Made by a program: the position numbers and the translations under genes. Below are positions 25,670 to 34,491 of a stretch of 64,000 nucleotides of DNA, one piece after another. The notes below the pieces were generated by a model, which had not been told where the DNA came from, ran no database searches, and saw only the letters and a list, made by a program, of their open reading frames with translations. Numbering within the stretch: position 1 is the stretch's first letter; each line of letters opens with the position of its first letter. The DNA is from Ascidiimonas meishanensis (GTDB taxonomy: Bacteria > Bacteroidota > Bacteroidia > Flavobacteriales > Flavobacteriaceae), in NCBI RefSeq assembly GCF_037782385.1, contig NZ_JBBEXD010000005.1, forward strand, positions 186,001 to 250,000. The letters are read 5' to 3'.

Positions 25670-26403
25670 TAAATATGTATAGCATCTTTAATTGTTTTTT
25701 CAATATGCTCAAGTAGTTCTTTAGGAGTCTTATCAGCTACTGGAATGGGGGCATGTACTTCAAATTTTACAAATACTCCTATACCCATAGGAAACTTGCC
25801 ATATTCAAGTAATTTCCAAGAATTGTTAATACTAACAGGCACCACTATAGCGTCTGGAACAAATTCAAAGAGTGTTTTAAGACCGGCAACAGCAAATTTT
25901 TTCGGGTTTCCATCTCTACTTCGTGTTCCTTCTGGAAAAATCACAGCTGCTCTCTTTGTTTTATGTATATATTTTGCAAATTCTCTAAGATCTGCAATCG
26001 CCTTTGCCCTATCTTTTCTATCGATTAATACAGAGCCTCCATGTCTTAAATTATAGGAAACACTTGGAATTCCTTTTCCCAGTTCTTTTTTACTTATAAA
26101 TTTTGGATGGTATTTACGCATATGCCATATAATGGCAGGAATGTCATACATACTTTGATGATTGGCAACAATAATTATAGGCTGTCCTGTGGGAATGGGT
26201 TCTGAATATTTAAAACTATATCGAGTACCCAAGATATTAGTACAACGCATAATAAAGAAGTTGAGAACATCTACACTTTTTTTATGCGCTTGATAGCCAA
26301 TTACATTGAAACAAAACCATTGAATTGCATGAAAAATGACTAATAAAAGCCCAAAGGCAATAAAGTATAAGACCGATAATGGATAAGCAACTAATTTTTT
26401 CAT
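25669..26403 (-). CDS. plsC: 1-acylglycerol-3-phosphate acyltransferase
   Basis: Makes phosphatidic acid by acylating lysophosphatidate at the inner membrane. 244 residues with an N-terminal membrane helix (VLYFIAFGLLLVIFHAIQW). The HX4D catalytic motif is NHQSMYD, the glycerophosphate-binding motif is FPEGTRSRDG, and VVPVSINNS is the fourth block. It is the first gene of a three-gene minus-strand operon. Confidence 0.93.
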   Translation of the reverse strand: MKKLVAYPLSVLYFIAFGLLLVIFHAIQWFCFNVIGYQAHKKSVDVLNFFIMRCTNILGTRYSFKYSEPIPTGQPIIIVANHQSMYDIPAIIWHMRKYHPKFISKKELGKGIPSVSYNLRHGGSVLIDRKDRAKAIADLREFAKYIHKTKRAAVIFPEGTRSRDGNPKKFAVAGLKTLFEFVPDAIVVPVSINNSWKLLEYGKFPMGIGVFVKFEVHAPIPVADKTPKELLEHIEKTIKDAIHI

Positions 26404-26556
26404 CTGTCAAAAATATAAAACGCAAACGAGAAATAATTAATCATTTTTTATTCTCTTGATGAAGTATTCCAAACCTTGGGTTGGTGTAAAATTTACCAGA
26501 TAGAATTGCGTTTTTTGAAAACAAAGAAATGGTTAACAATCTATTGATTAATAAAA

Positions 26557-26576
26557 AAAACCGCCTAAGCGGTTTT
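26557..26576 (-). terminator. Rho-independent terminator after bacilliredoxin gene
   Basis: An 8-bp stem AAAACCGC / GCGGTTTT with loop CTAA lies 25 bases beyond the minus-strand stop, with a T-run on that strand. The gap 26404-26556 holds nothing else evident. Confidence 0.8.
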
Positions 26577-26601
26577 CTATATATTTCAAGGAATATCTTA
26601 A

Positions 26602-27012
26602 CTAGCAATGTTCGTTATATGCGTCTATAAGATTGTCTGAAATTAGCTCTGCTGGCCTACCTTCAATATGATGCCTTTCTAACATATGAACTAATTCTCC
26701 GTCTTTAAATAAGGCTATACAAGGAGATGAAGGAGGAAAAGGAACCATATAAGCTCTTGCTTTGTCGGTAGCTTCACGATCTACTCCTGCAAATACGGTT
26801 ACTAAATTATCAGGAATTTTTGTGTTTTGTAAAGATACTCTGGCTCCTGGACGTGCGTTAGCAGCAGCACATCCACATACTGAATTAACCATCACAAGGG
26901 TGGTTCCTTCCTTACTCATTGCGGCATCTACTTCTTCCGCAGTATGGAGCTCTGTAAACCCTACCTTAGTAAGGTCTTCTCTCATAGGTTTTACTAATTC
27001 TGCTGGATACAT
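26602..27012 (-). CDS. Bacilliredoxin, BrxA/BrxB family
   Basis: Thioredoxin-fold protein of 136 residues of the YphP/YqiW family, known in Bacillus for removing bacillithiol from S-bacillithiolated proteins. The redox site is CGCAAANARPGA, with the family CGC motif, and the Pro-containing MVPFPPSSPCIALF segment follows. Bacteroidota members of this family are widespread. A -7-like box lies 30 bases upstream and a strong terminator follows, so it is probably monocistronic. Confidence 0.93.
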   Translation of the reverse strand: MYPAELVKPMREDLTKVGFTELHTAEEVDAAMSKEGTTLVMVNSVCGCAAANARPGARVSLQNTKIPDNLVTVFAGVDREATDKARAYMVPFPPSSPCIALFKDGELVHMLERHHIEGRPAELISDNLIDAYNEHC

Positions 27013-27041
27013 ATCTACAATTTTTATTTTTTTCTGTGGTA

Positions 27042-27049
27042 CAAAGATA
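27042..27049 (-). promoter_or_regulatory. Candidate -7 box for bacilliredoxin
   Basis: TATCTTTG on the minus strand fits TAnnTTTG exactly, 29 bases before the start. No good TTG is seen at the -33 position. Confidence 0.45.
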
Positions 27050-27216
27050 CATATTTATTTATCGGTATGCGCTAAGCACATCTGCAAAGTAATTCTTATT
27101 GCATAGAATATATAGTTTTAGTTAGTTAAGATAAATACTACAATTTTTAATTTAATTAAAATGTCATTTTGCATTCATATTTATTAATTTCAAGTATAAC
27201 TTTTAATTTGTTAAAC

Positions 27217-27402
27217 ATGAAAAAGCAAAATCTTAAAAAATTACAGCTTTAGAAAACAGCTATTAGTAAACTAGAAGCAGCCTGTGTTAAAGAAGGAACT
27301 TATACTCAACCAATCCAAGTCTATGAATGTTGGGAGACTGTTTTTGTAACTAGATGTAATGTAAGGTTATACTGTGAACTTTTCGATCTTGATGTGAATT
27401 AA
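27217..27402 (+). pseudogene. Lanthipeptide-like precursor with an in-frame amber stop
   Basis: ATG at 27217 opens MKKQNLKKLQL, a leader start typical of Bacteroidota precursors, then TAG at 27250-27252, then the same frame continues as KTAISKLEAACVKEGTYTQ and on to TAA at 27400-27402. The leader pattern (Lys-rich start, LQL-x-K-TAISKLE, VKEG in place of VKGG) and a Cys/Thr-containing tail (ECWETVFVTRCNVRLYCEL) match the genes at 5.9 kb. The TAG sits where relatives have Lys or Asn, so one base change (for example AAG to TAG) would explain it. It lies in a 510-base gap and is followed by a strong bidirectional terminator. Confidence 0.5.
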
Positions 27403-27472
27403 GAGGTATGAGAGGTTAGTGGTAGAATAAATACTTAGAGCATTTTATAAGTAAACTTGTATTAATAAGAGA

Positions 27473-27500
27473 AAAGCCTGAAATTTCTATTTCAGGCTTT
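27473..27500. terminator. Bidirectional terminator
   Basis: A perfect 12-bp stem AAAGCCTGAAAT / ATTTCAGGCTTT with loop TTCT. It lies between the broken precursor (plus) and the MORN gene (minus), so it can serve both. Confidence 0.85.
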
Positions 27501-27524
27501 TATATAATTTTTAAGGATTAAACA

Positions 27525-27872
27525 TTAATTAATTACGATAGATTTGGCATTATCCCATTTGGTGACGTTTACAATACGTCCTTCTGTATAGTCAACTTCA
27601 CTTAGTTGTGTATCATTCCAAAAGAACCATTTGCCTACTTTCTTACCTACATTGTATTCGCCAATAGCAATTTTATCACCTTCATTGTTGTATGCAATCC
27701 ACTCCCCATGGGGTTTCTCATTTTTATAAAAACCAATTTGAGCAACTTCTCCATTATCATGATAATAAGTAGCTTTCACTAGTTCTCCTTGCTTTTCCAG
27801 AACGGGTTTATTCTCCTGAGCAAATAAGGTTACTGTAAATATAAGTGCGAATATGAGGACTATCTTTTTCAT
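27525..27872 (-). CDS. Exported MORN-repeat protein
   Basis: 115-residue exported protein with signal peptide (KKIVLIFALIFTVTLFAQ). The mature part holds three MORN-variant repeats of the YwqK type: NGEVAQIGFYKNEKPHGEWI, EGDKIAIGEYNVGKKVGKWF and LSEVDYTEGRI. Such proteins are often labelled as antitoxin YwqK, but no toxin partner is here; a surface or periplasmic scaffold is as likely. It has a good promoter at 27916-27944. Confidence 0.85.
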   Translation of the reverse strand: MKKIVLIFALIFTVTLFAQENKPVLEKQGELVKATYYHDNGEVAQIGFYKNEKPHGEWIAYNNEGDKIAIGEYNVGKKVGKWFFWNDTQLSEVDYTEGRIVNVTKWDNAKSIVIN

Positions 27873-27915
27873 GTAGTGAATATTTTAAATTAATGTTTAC
27901 ATAGCATTTACATTA

Positions 27916-27944
27916 CAAAAGTACATAAATTTTACAATATTCAA
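27916..27944 (-). promoter_or_regulatory. Promoter of the MORN gene
   Basis: On the minus strand, TTG (27944-27942), 18 bases, then TACTTTTG (27923-27916): a full match to the Bacteroidota consensus, giving a leader of about 40 bases. Confidence 0.7.
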
Positions 27945-28037
27945 ACATTCAGATAACATTTAATTTACATTAAGTTAACATTAATTGCTTAATAAACTGT
28001 GATTCAACAAATTGACCTCATGTTCTAGGATTATAAA

Positions 28038-28066
28038 AAAAGGGCATTCTTTAAGAATGCCCTTTT
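28038..28066. terminator. Terminator after susD-like gene
   Basis: Nearly perfect palindrome of 14-bp arms (AAAAGGGCATTCTT and its complement), 23 bases after the minus-strand stop, with flanking A- and T-runs. Confidence 0.85.
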
Positions 28067-28088
28067 ATGGATATTGTTAAATGAATGA

Positions 28089-29405
28089 TTATTGATTTTC
28101 ATTTAGTGGGATAGGAAACTGTGTCCATACATCATCATCAGTTCTATCTATAGGTAGTTCACTTAATTTTTCAAATCTTCTCATATCTATCCATCGATGT
28201 CCTTCTGCGTATAAAGAGTATCTTCTTTGTATTAAGATTTCATTCACCAAATCTTCTGGTGTTACTCCTCCTGAATAATTCTGAAGGCCGGCAGCGTTAC
28301 GAACGATATTTATTGCAGCAACCGCTTCATTAGGATCGCTAATATGATTAGCTTCGGCATACAATAAAATCAGTTCTTCATTTCTAATAATGGGTATAGG
28401 CGATGTGTTTGAAGTATATACAAAAACATCATAATCACCTGTCAACCCATCTAAGGTTAATGAAGAATTCCTCAAAACTACTTTTGAAAGTCTTTCGTCT
28501 CCTGTTTCTGCATCGGGCACAAAGTCTGGTTGAGCAATTCGTGCACCTGCTGTGGATGAATTTAAAGCAAAGAACATTGGATTAAACACATCGTTACCAT
28601 CTGATGAGAATACATAAAATGCTCCTGTATTTAAATCGCCAGTAAGATCAAAAAATGAATCATCAAGAAAATTAGACAATGCCGAAAGATCTCCCTGATA
28701 CGCCGCTATTCTTGCAGAAATTGCTTTATTAACTTCAAGAAATGAAGCGGGGGTAGAAAATCCATTAAAGCCATTTGATAATTCAAAGGGAAAAGAATCT
28801 CCTCCAGCACTTAAATTGGTAGCGCCTTCTTCTAATAAACTTCTTATAGCCGCTAGAGAAGCAGTATAATCTAAAAACGGTCCTAAATTAGCAGGATCTT
28901 CCACGTCAACACGAATACCGTTGTTATATGTAAGATTTAGATTAAGTAATAATTCATACGCTTTGATGGTTTTAGAGAAACCACGAATAGCATCTTTTTC
29001 TTCATCAGAAATAGCAGAATTAGTAATATCTACAGCCTCTAATACAACATTGGTACTTTTAACCACGTTGTAGCGGGAAGCCCATGGATTTGTAATGTAA
29101 AAGGTATTATTATCTAGAATGGCAGTACCACGTCCTAACAAATCTGAAGTAAATCTAGGGTCTGAACTTGAGAATCTGTAATATTCTCTGCCAATTACCC
29201 CTACATCGTCATAGTAAGTACCTAATCTATTTCGCATGCTCGCTTGCATTCCTCCTAATAGATCTTGAATATCACCCAAAGTTGGATTTTCTAGAATTGC
29301 TTCCAGTCCAGGACTGTTGAGGTCTGAAAACTCTTCTACTTCACACCCTGTAATACATACAGTTGCGATAAGAGCTAAAGATATATTTTTGATTGTTTTT
29401 CTCAT
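28089..29405 (-). CDS. SusD/RagB-family outer membrane lipoprotein
   Basis: Surface lipoprotein of 438 residues that captures substrate for the paired SusC-type channel. Signal peptide and lipobox are seen in LALIATVCITGC, with Cys near residue 21. The SusD fold is supported by the pair, by the TPR-like helical region (VVEAVDITNSAISDEEKDAI area) and the typical C-terminal block NEELILLYAEANHI, then ILIQRRYSLYAEGHRWIDMR. It starts 11 bases after susC and is followed by a terminator. No glycoside hydrolase or protease lies next to it, so the substrate is unknown. Confidence 0.93.
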   Translation of the reverse strand: MRKTIKNISLALIATVCITGCEVEEFSDLNSPGLEAILENPTLGDIQDLLGGMQASMRNRLGTYYDDVGVIGREYYRFSSSDPRFTSDLLGRGTAILDNNTFYITNPWASRYNVVKSTNVVLEAVDITNSAISDEEKDAIRGFSKTIKAYELLLNLNLTYNNGIRVDVEDPANLGPFLDYTASLAAIRSLLEEGATNLSAGGDSFPFELSNGFNGFSTPASFLEVNKAISARIAAYQGDLSALSNFLDDSFFDLTGDLNTGAFYVFSSDGNDVFNPMFFALNSSTAGARIAQPDFVPDAETGDERLSKVVLRNSSLTLDGLTGDYDVFVYTSNTSPIPIIRNEELILLYAEANHISDPNEAVAAINIVRNAAGLQNYSGGVTPEDLVNEILIQRRYSLYAEGHRWIDMRRFEKLSELPIDRTDDDVWTQFPIPLNENQ

Positions 29406-29416
29406 GATTATCGCTT

Positions 29417-32395
29417 TTAAAAATTAACTGAAAAATGGAACATAAAACGCTTGGAAGAAGGGAATGGTGTCACTTCAACACCCGTAGAAATTCCATTTGA
29501 TCCAAAATTTGACACTTCAGGATCATAACTGTTGTAGTCAAAGATATTAATCAGGTTTGTTCCTGTAAATCCTAACTTTGCTCCAGATACAAACTCTCCA
29601 AACCATTTCTCTAAAAGAGAAGAGGGTAAATTGTAATAAAAACCAAGTTCTCTCAACCTCAAGTAAGAAGCATCTTCTACAAATACAGCAGCAGAAGTTC
29701 CTAATTGACTCACTCGGTAGTCTCCATTAGGCAATGTTCCAGAAGGATCTAAGCCGGTATCGTCATAATCAGCACTTGTGCCATTAAGATCTGTCAATAA
29801 GGTAGTAAGATTTATATTATCTCCTCCTTGTTTCCAATGAAACAAGAATGAAAGCTCAAAGTCTTTGTATGCGAAGTTGTTACTAAATGTCATTTGAAAA
29901 TCAGGTTCTGCATCGCCAAATTTTACTAAGCCGTCTGGGCTTATCCCTACGATTTGAGTAGCACTTTTTCCTTCTTCTATTCTAAAAGTACCTAAAGTTG
30001 CACCAAAAGCTCCTAGATTAAAAGCGGGTACATTAAGTTCTGTAATTTCAGATTGGTTTTTCCAGAAATTTACATCACTACTCCAACTAAAAGTTTCTGT
30101 GCTATAGGGAGCAAAATTAAGGCCTATTTCAAAACCGTTATTCTTAAGACTACCAGCATTCACTACTTCCGTAGTAAATCCGGATGACGGTTCATTTGCT
30201 GCATTTAATATAAGATCGTCTACTTGTTTATTGTAATAAGTAAAGCTAACACCTATTTTATTATTGAGAAAACCAGCATCAAAACCAAGTTCCAGTTCTT
30301 TTTGTCTTTCAGGGCCTAAATTTGGATTTCCTAGTACCCCTGCAAGGCTTATACCATTAGTACTTACCCCACCAATTCCCGCGATAAGAGTACTATTGAA
30401 TGAAGTAAATAATTGTCCGAATGCCGGAAAGTTACCAGCTTCACCATAAGCAACCCGTAACTTTAAACGATCTATCTCCTGTAGACTCCAAAAATCAAAG
30501 TTGTGAAGGTTGGCCGCTAGAGAAGCTTTTGGATAGTAATAGAATTTGTTGGCATCTCCATTATTAGAAGACCTATCTCCTCGTAACCCCAGAGTACCAA
30601 TAAGTTTATCTTGGTAGTTTACCTCTTCCTGTACAAAAAAACCAGAATCTTCTTGTCGTAACCTAAATTGAGTTGCCTGTTGTGATCCGGCTTGATCTAT
30701 ATTAGTTTCTGATGCAATAAGGTCTTGCGCAGTAATAAGATAAGAATTACGATTAAAATTTTCATTTGTCAAACCTGCCTGAGTACGAAAGTTTAAGTTA
30801 TTATCTGTAAAATAGTTGTGAATAAGAAAGGCTGAAAAATTCAGATTTTTATTTACAGTGCTTCCTTGAACAGATACCCCATTTACTCCTCCATTAGAAG
30901 GTTTTTGAAATTGCAATTCTTTAGGAAAAATGGCAAGAGTGGTCAAATCATAACTATCTAAACCAGCACGCGCTAATAATTTAAGACTAGATTTACTATT
31001 TTTATAGATATCCCAGTCAAGTGATCCACCCATAATGATTCGGTTTACCTGTTCATTATTTGTAATCAAATCCCTTGTTTGAAGCGGATTTGATGCACCA
31101 CTAGGGTTATCTGGATAATTACCATTCTCATCTGGGAATAAATCTACCCAAGGCGGTAAGCCAGTAAGTGTAACTCCAATGGTAGTTCCGGAATTATCAT
31201 TATTAAAAAATCCTCGGTCAGTAGAAGAATTAATGTAATTAGTATTGAGGCTTAGTTTTAAGTTATTTGAAACCTTATGCTCCATATTAAGACGTATGGA
31301 AGTTTTTTCATATCCTGTTCTTTTTACAATACCATTTTCGTTTTTATGACTAAAGCCTGCAAAAAAGGTGGTCTTTTCACCACCACCACGAGCACTAATA
31401 GCGGTATTGCTTATGAATCCGTTTTCACCGTAAAGCTCGTCTTCATAATTTGTTAGGTTTCCAGCATCCCTCGCCGCTATGAAATCTGCTACAGCATCAT
31501 CTCCAAAAGAAGCTCTAACGCGATCTTCATTATAATTTCTAAGCCCAAGAAGGTTTATGGCAGCTGTAAAACCAACAGATTGTGTAAAATCAAACTGTGT
31601 TTTACCTTGCTTTCCTTTTTTAGTAGTTATGAGTACAACCCCGGCTGCTGCTCTAGAGCCATAGATAGCCGCTGCGGAAGCACCTTTTAGTATTTCAATA
31701 TTTTCAATATCATTTGGGTCTATATCCGCAATACGATTGGAAGGATTATCTTGATTGGAAGCACTACCGCCTGCAGCAGCAGCAGATACGGCGTTTAAAC
31801 CAGCTGGAATAGAAGAATTATCAACATAAACTCCGTCTACAATGTAGAGCGGTTGTGAATTTCCAAAAACAGACGTAATACCTCTAAGTTTTACAGATAA
31901 ACCTCCACCAGGTGCTCCAGAATTAGCACTTACGATGGCCCCAGTAAATTTTCCAGCTAAAGCTCCGTCAAGTGTTTGTGGTTGCGCAATCCCAACTAGT
32001 TTTTCTGCCGAAATGGATGAAACTGCATTGGCAGAGTTAGCTCTTTTAACGGAAGTTGCAAGACCAGTTACCACCACTTCTTCTAATCCGGTAGCGGCTT
32101 CGGATAGTGATACTGTAATATTTTGAGCAGAAGGAACTAAGATTTCTTTATCTGCAAAGCCTAGGCTTGTAAAAACAAGTGTAACCGGAAAGTTGGTAAC
32201 CTCTAAACGAAAGTTACCATCAAAATCGGCTGTAGTTCCTATTGTAGTTCCTTTCACAACCACATTCGTACCAGGAATAGGCAAACCAGATTCGGCTTCT
32301 GTAACCGTTCCGGTAATTACTTCCTGTGAAAATAAGGTGAAGGAACAAAACAACATAAGAACCAACGAAGCCCTTTTAAATACATTTTGTTTCAT
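29417..32395 (-). CDS. SusC/RagA-family TonB-dependent outer membrane receptor
   Basis: Outer membrane active transporter of 992 residues. After a signal peptide (LVLMLFCSFTLFSQ) comes a carboxypeptidase-regulatory-like domain (about 25-105; VITGTVTEAESGLPIPGTNV), then the plug with the SusC signatures LRGITSVFGNSQPLYIVDGV and AAAIYGSRAAAGVVLITTKKG, then a long beta-barrel ending in Phe (FMFHFSVNF). It pairs with the SusD-like gene downstream. The substrate may be a glycan, peptide or other polymer; no neighbour tells which. Confidence 0.95.
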   Translation of the reverse strand: MKQNVFKRASLVLMLFCSFTLFSQEVITGTVTEAESGLPIPGTNVVVKGTTIGTTADFDGNFRLEVTNFPVTLVFTSLGFADKEILVPSAQNITVSLSEAATGLEEVVVTGLATSVKRANSANAVSSISAEKLVGIAQPQTLDGALAGKFTGAIVSANSGAPGGGLSVKLRGITSVFGNSQPLYIVDGVYVDNSSIPAGLNAVSAAAAGGSASNQDNPSNRIADIDPNDIENIEILKGASAAAIYGSRAAAGVVLITTKKGKQGKTQFDFTQSVGFTAAINLLGLRNYNEDRVRASFGDDAVADFIAARDAGNLTNYEDELYGENGFISNTAISARGGGEKTTFFAGFSHKNENGIVKRTGYEKTSIRLNMEHKVSNNLKLSLNTNYINSSTDRGFFNNDNSGTTIGVTLTGLPPWVDLFPDENGNYPDNPSGASNPLQTRDLITNNEQVNRIIMGGSLDWDIYKNSKSSLKLLARAGLDSYDLTTLAIFPKELQFQKPSNGGVNGVSVQGSTVNKNLNFSAFLIHNYFTDNNLNFRTQAGLTNENFNRNSYLITAQDLIASETNIDQAGSQQATQFRLRQEDSGFFVQEEVNYQDKLIGTLGLRGDRSSNNGDANKFYYYPKASLAANLHNFDFWSLQEIDRLKLRVAYGEAGNFPAFGQLFTSFNSTLIAGIGGVSTNGISLAGVLGNPNLGPERQKELELGFDAGFLNNKIGVSFTYYNKQVDDLILNAANEPSSGFTTEVVNAGSLKNNGFEIGLNFAPYSTETFSWSSDVNFWKNQSEITELNVPAFNLGAFGATLGTFRIEEGKSATQIVGISPDGLVKFGDAEPDFQMTFSNNFAYKDFELSFLFHWKQGGDNINLTTLLTDLNGTSADYDDTGLDPSGTLPNGDYRVSQLGTSAAVFVEDASYLRLRELGFYYNLPSSLLEKWFGEFVSGAKLGFTGTNLINIFDYNSYDPEVSNFGSNGISTGVEVTPFPSSKRFMFHFSVNF

Positions 32396-32572
32396 AATAA
32401 TTAAGGATTTAAATTTTTAGTTTTTGTGTGAGTTCTGGTTTGTATATTTTGTAAATTTTTTCATAAAATTAACATAATTATTAAATTAACCTTATAGATA
32501 TGCTAAAATTCGCGCATTTATTATATCATACTTCTGATTTTCAATCGTTTATTTCTTTTATTTACGTGATTA

Positions 32573-32601
32573 TTGTTCATGCTATTTCTTTAGTACCTTT
32601 G
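32573..32601 (+). promoter_or_regulatory. aspS promoter
   Basis: TTG (32573-32575), 18 bases, TACCTTTG (32594-32601), 22 bases before the aspS ATG. A full match to the Bacteroidota promoter pattern. Confidence 0.75.
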
Positions 32602-32623
32602 CAGCGCAAAAATAGGAATTGGT

Positions 32624-34372
32624 ATGTATAGAAGTCATAACTGCGGGCAGCTTAGACTTGCAGATGCTGGTAAAAAGATAACCTTAGCTGGCTGGGTTCA
32701 AAAGACAAGAGATAAAGGATTTGTAATTTGGGTTGATTTAAGAGATCGCTATGGTCTTACTCAGTTAATTTTTGATGCAGAACGCACTCCAAAAGAGGTA
32801 TTAGATAAGGCAGGAGCCCTTGGCAGAGAATTTGTTATTCAAGTAACTGGTGAGGTTATAGAGCGGGTTTCCAAAAATTCCAAAATTCCAACTGGGGAAA
32901 TAGAAATTTTAGTAGAAAAACTAACAGTTCTTAATGAAGCGCTGATTCCACCATTTACTATTGAAGATACTACTGATGGTGGAGAAGATTTGCGAATGAA
33001 ATATCGCTATCTTGACATTAGAAGAAACCCTGTTAAAGAAAGCTTATTATTCAGGCATAAAGTTTCTATGGAAGTGAGGAATTACCTTTCACAACAAGGA
33101 TTTATTGAAGTAGAAACGCCTTATTTAATAAAATCAACACCAGAAGGTGCCAGAGATTTTGTGGTTCCTTCACGTATGAATGAGGGGCAGTTTTATGCAC
33201 TACCACAATCTCCACAAACGTTCAAGCAGTTGTTAATGGTTGGTGGTATGGATAAGTACTTTCAGATTGTGAAATGTTTTCGTGATGAAGATTTAAGGGC
33301 AGATAGGCAGCCAGAATTTACACAAATAGATTGTGAAATGTCATTTGTAGAACAAGAAGATATATTACAAACATTTGAAGATCTTACCAAATATCTTCTA
33401 AAATCTATTAAGGGATTAGAGGTAGATGAGTTTCCGAGAATGACATATGCGGAAGCTATGAAAACCTATGGCAATGACAAGCCAGATATTCGTTTTGGGT
33501 TGAAATTTGGTGAACTTAATGAAGTTGCCCAACATAAGGACTTTGCAATTTTTAATTCGGCAGAATTAGTAGTAGGAATTGCTGTTCCTGGAGCTGCTAC
33601 TTATACAAGAAAACAAATAGATGCATTGACAGATTGGGTAAAACGCCCTCAGATAGGTGCCTCAGGAATGGTGTATGTTAAATATAATGAAGATGGGAGT
33701 TTTAAATCATCAGTAGATAAATTTTATGATCAGCAGGACTTGGCAAACTGGGCGGAAGTCACTGGAGCGAATAAGGGAGATCTTATTTTAGTTCTATCAG
33801 GGTCTGTAAATAAGACCAGAACGCAGTTGAGTGCCCTTAGAATGGAGATGGCAGAGCAATTAGGTTTTAGAAATCCAGAAGAATTTGCACCGCTTTGGGT
33901 GGTAGATTTTCCATTGTTAGAATGGGATGAAGAATCAAATCGCTATCATGCAATGCATCATCCTTTTACATCTCCAAAACCAGAAGATATTGAACTTCTT
34001 GATACCAATCCTGGAAAGGTAAGAGCTAATGCTTATGACCTTGTCTTAAACGGGAATGAAATTGGAGGAGGATCTATCAGAATTCATGACAAAACTTTGC
34101 AGGCACGTATGTTTGAGCTTTTAGGCTTTACAGAACAGGAAGCAAAAGCACAATTTGGATTTCTAATGGATGCCTTTCAATATGGGGCGCCTCCACATGG
34201 AGGAGTTGCCTTTGGGTTTGACAGGTTGGTTGCCATCTTGGGAGGTCAAGAAACCATTCGCGATTATATTGCGTTTCCTAAAAATAATTCAGGACGTGAT
34301 GTGATGATAGATGCGCCAGCAGTTCTTGATCAAGAGCAGTTAGATGAGTTAGGCATTGCCTTGAAGTCTTAA
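32624..34372 (+). CDS. aspS: Aspartyl-tRNA synthetase
   Basis: Class II aminoacyl-tRNA synthetase that charges tRNA-Asp. 582 residues, the bacterial type with an inserted GAD domain. Order: N-terminal OB-fold (RSHNCGQLRLADAGKKITL start), catalytic core with motif 2 around FRDEDLRADRQPEFTQID, GAD domain (about 280-420), and motif 3 in GVAFGFDRLVAILGG. It is monocistronic by appearance; 120 bases separate it from the ClC gene. Whether it is discriminating or also charges tRNA-Asn cannot be told. Confidence 0.97.
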   Translation: MYRSHNCGQLRLADAGKKITLAGWVQKTRDKGFVIWVDLRDRYGLTQLIFDAERTPKEVLDKAGALGREFVIQVTGEVIERVSKNSKIPTGEIEILVEKLTVLNEALIPPFTIEDTTDGGEDLRMKYRYLDIRRNPVKESLLFRHKVSMEVRNYLSQQGFIEVETPYLIKSTPEGARDFVVPSRMNEGQFYALPQSPQTFKQLLMVGGMDKYFQIVKCFRDEDLRADRQPEFTQIDCEMSFVEQEDILQTFEDLTKYLLKSIKGLEVDEFPRMTYAEAMKTYGNDKPDIRFGLKFGELNEVAQHKDFAIFNSAELVVGIAVPGAATYTRKQIDALTDWVKRPQIGASGMVYVKYNEDGSFKSSVDKFYDQQDLANWAEVTGANKGDLILVLSGSVNKTRTQLSALRMEMAEQLGFRNPEEFAPLWVVDFPLLEWDEESNRYHAMHHPFTSPKPEDIELLDTNPGKVRANAYDLVLNGNEIGGGSIRIHDKTLQARMFELLGFTEQEAKAQFGFLMDAFQYGAPPHGGVAFGFDRLVAILGGQETIRDYIAFPKNNSGRDVMIDAPAVLDQEQLDELGIALKS

Positions 34373-34491
34373 GAAAGATCTGTTATAGTATGATTTATCG
34401 TAAATGATATGTTGTGAGTGCTCATGGTTACTATTGATTTTTTGTTACATTAGTAGAGATAATAATGTATTCCTAAGTGATCCCATAAGTC

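Noticed and set aside
27525..27872. YwqK-type antitoxin of a toxin-antitoxin pair
   Set aside because: No toxin gene is adjacent and the protein is exported; only the MORN repeats are supported.
31935..32420. Plus-strand open frames opposite the susC gene
   Set aside because: They are antisense shadows of a well supported gene with low-complexity composition and no motif.
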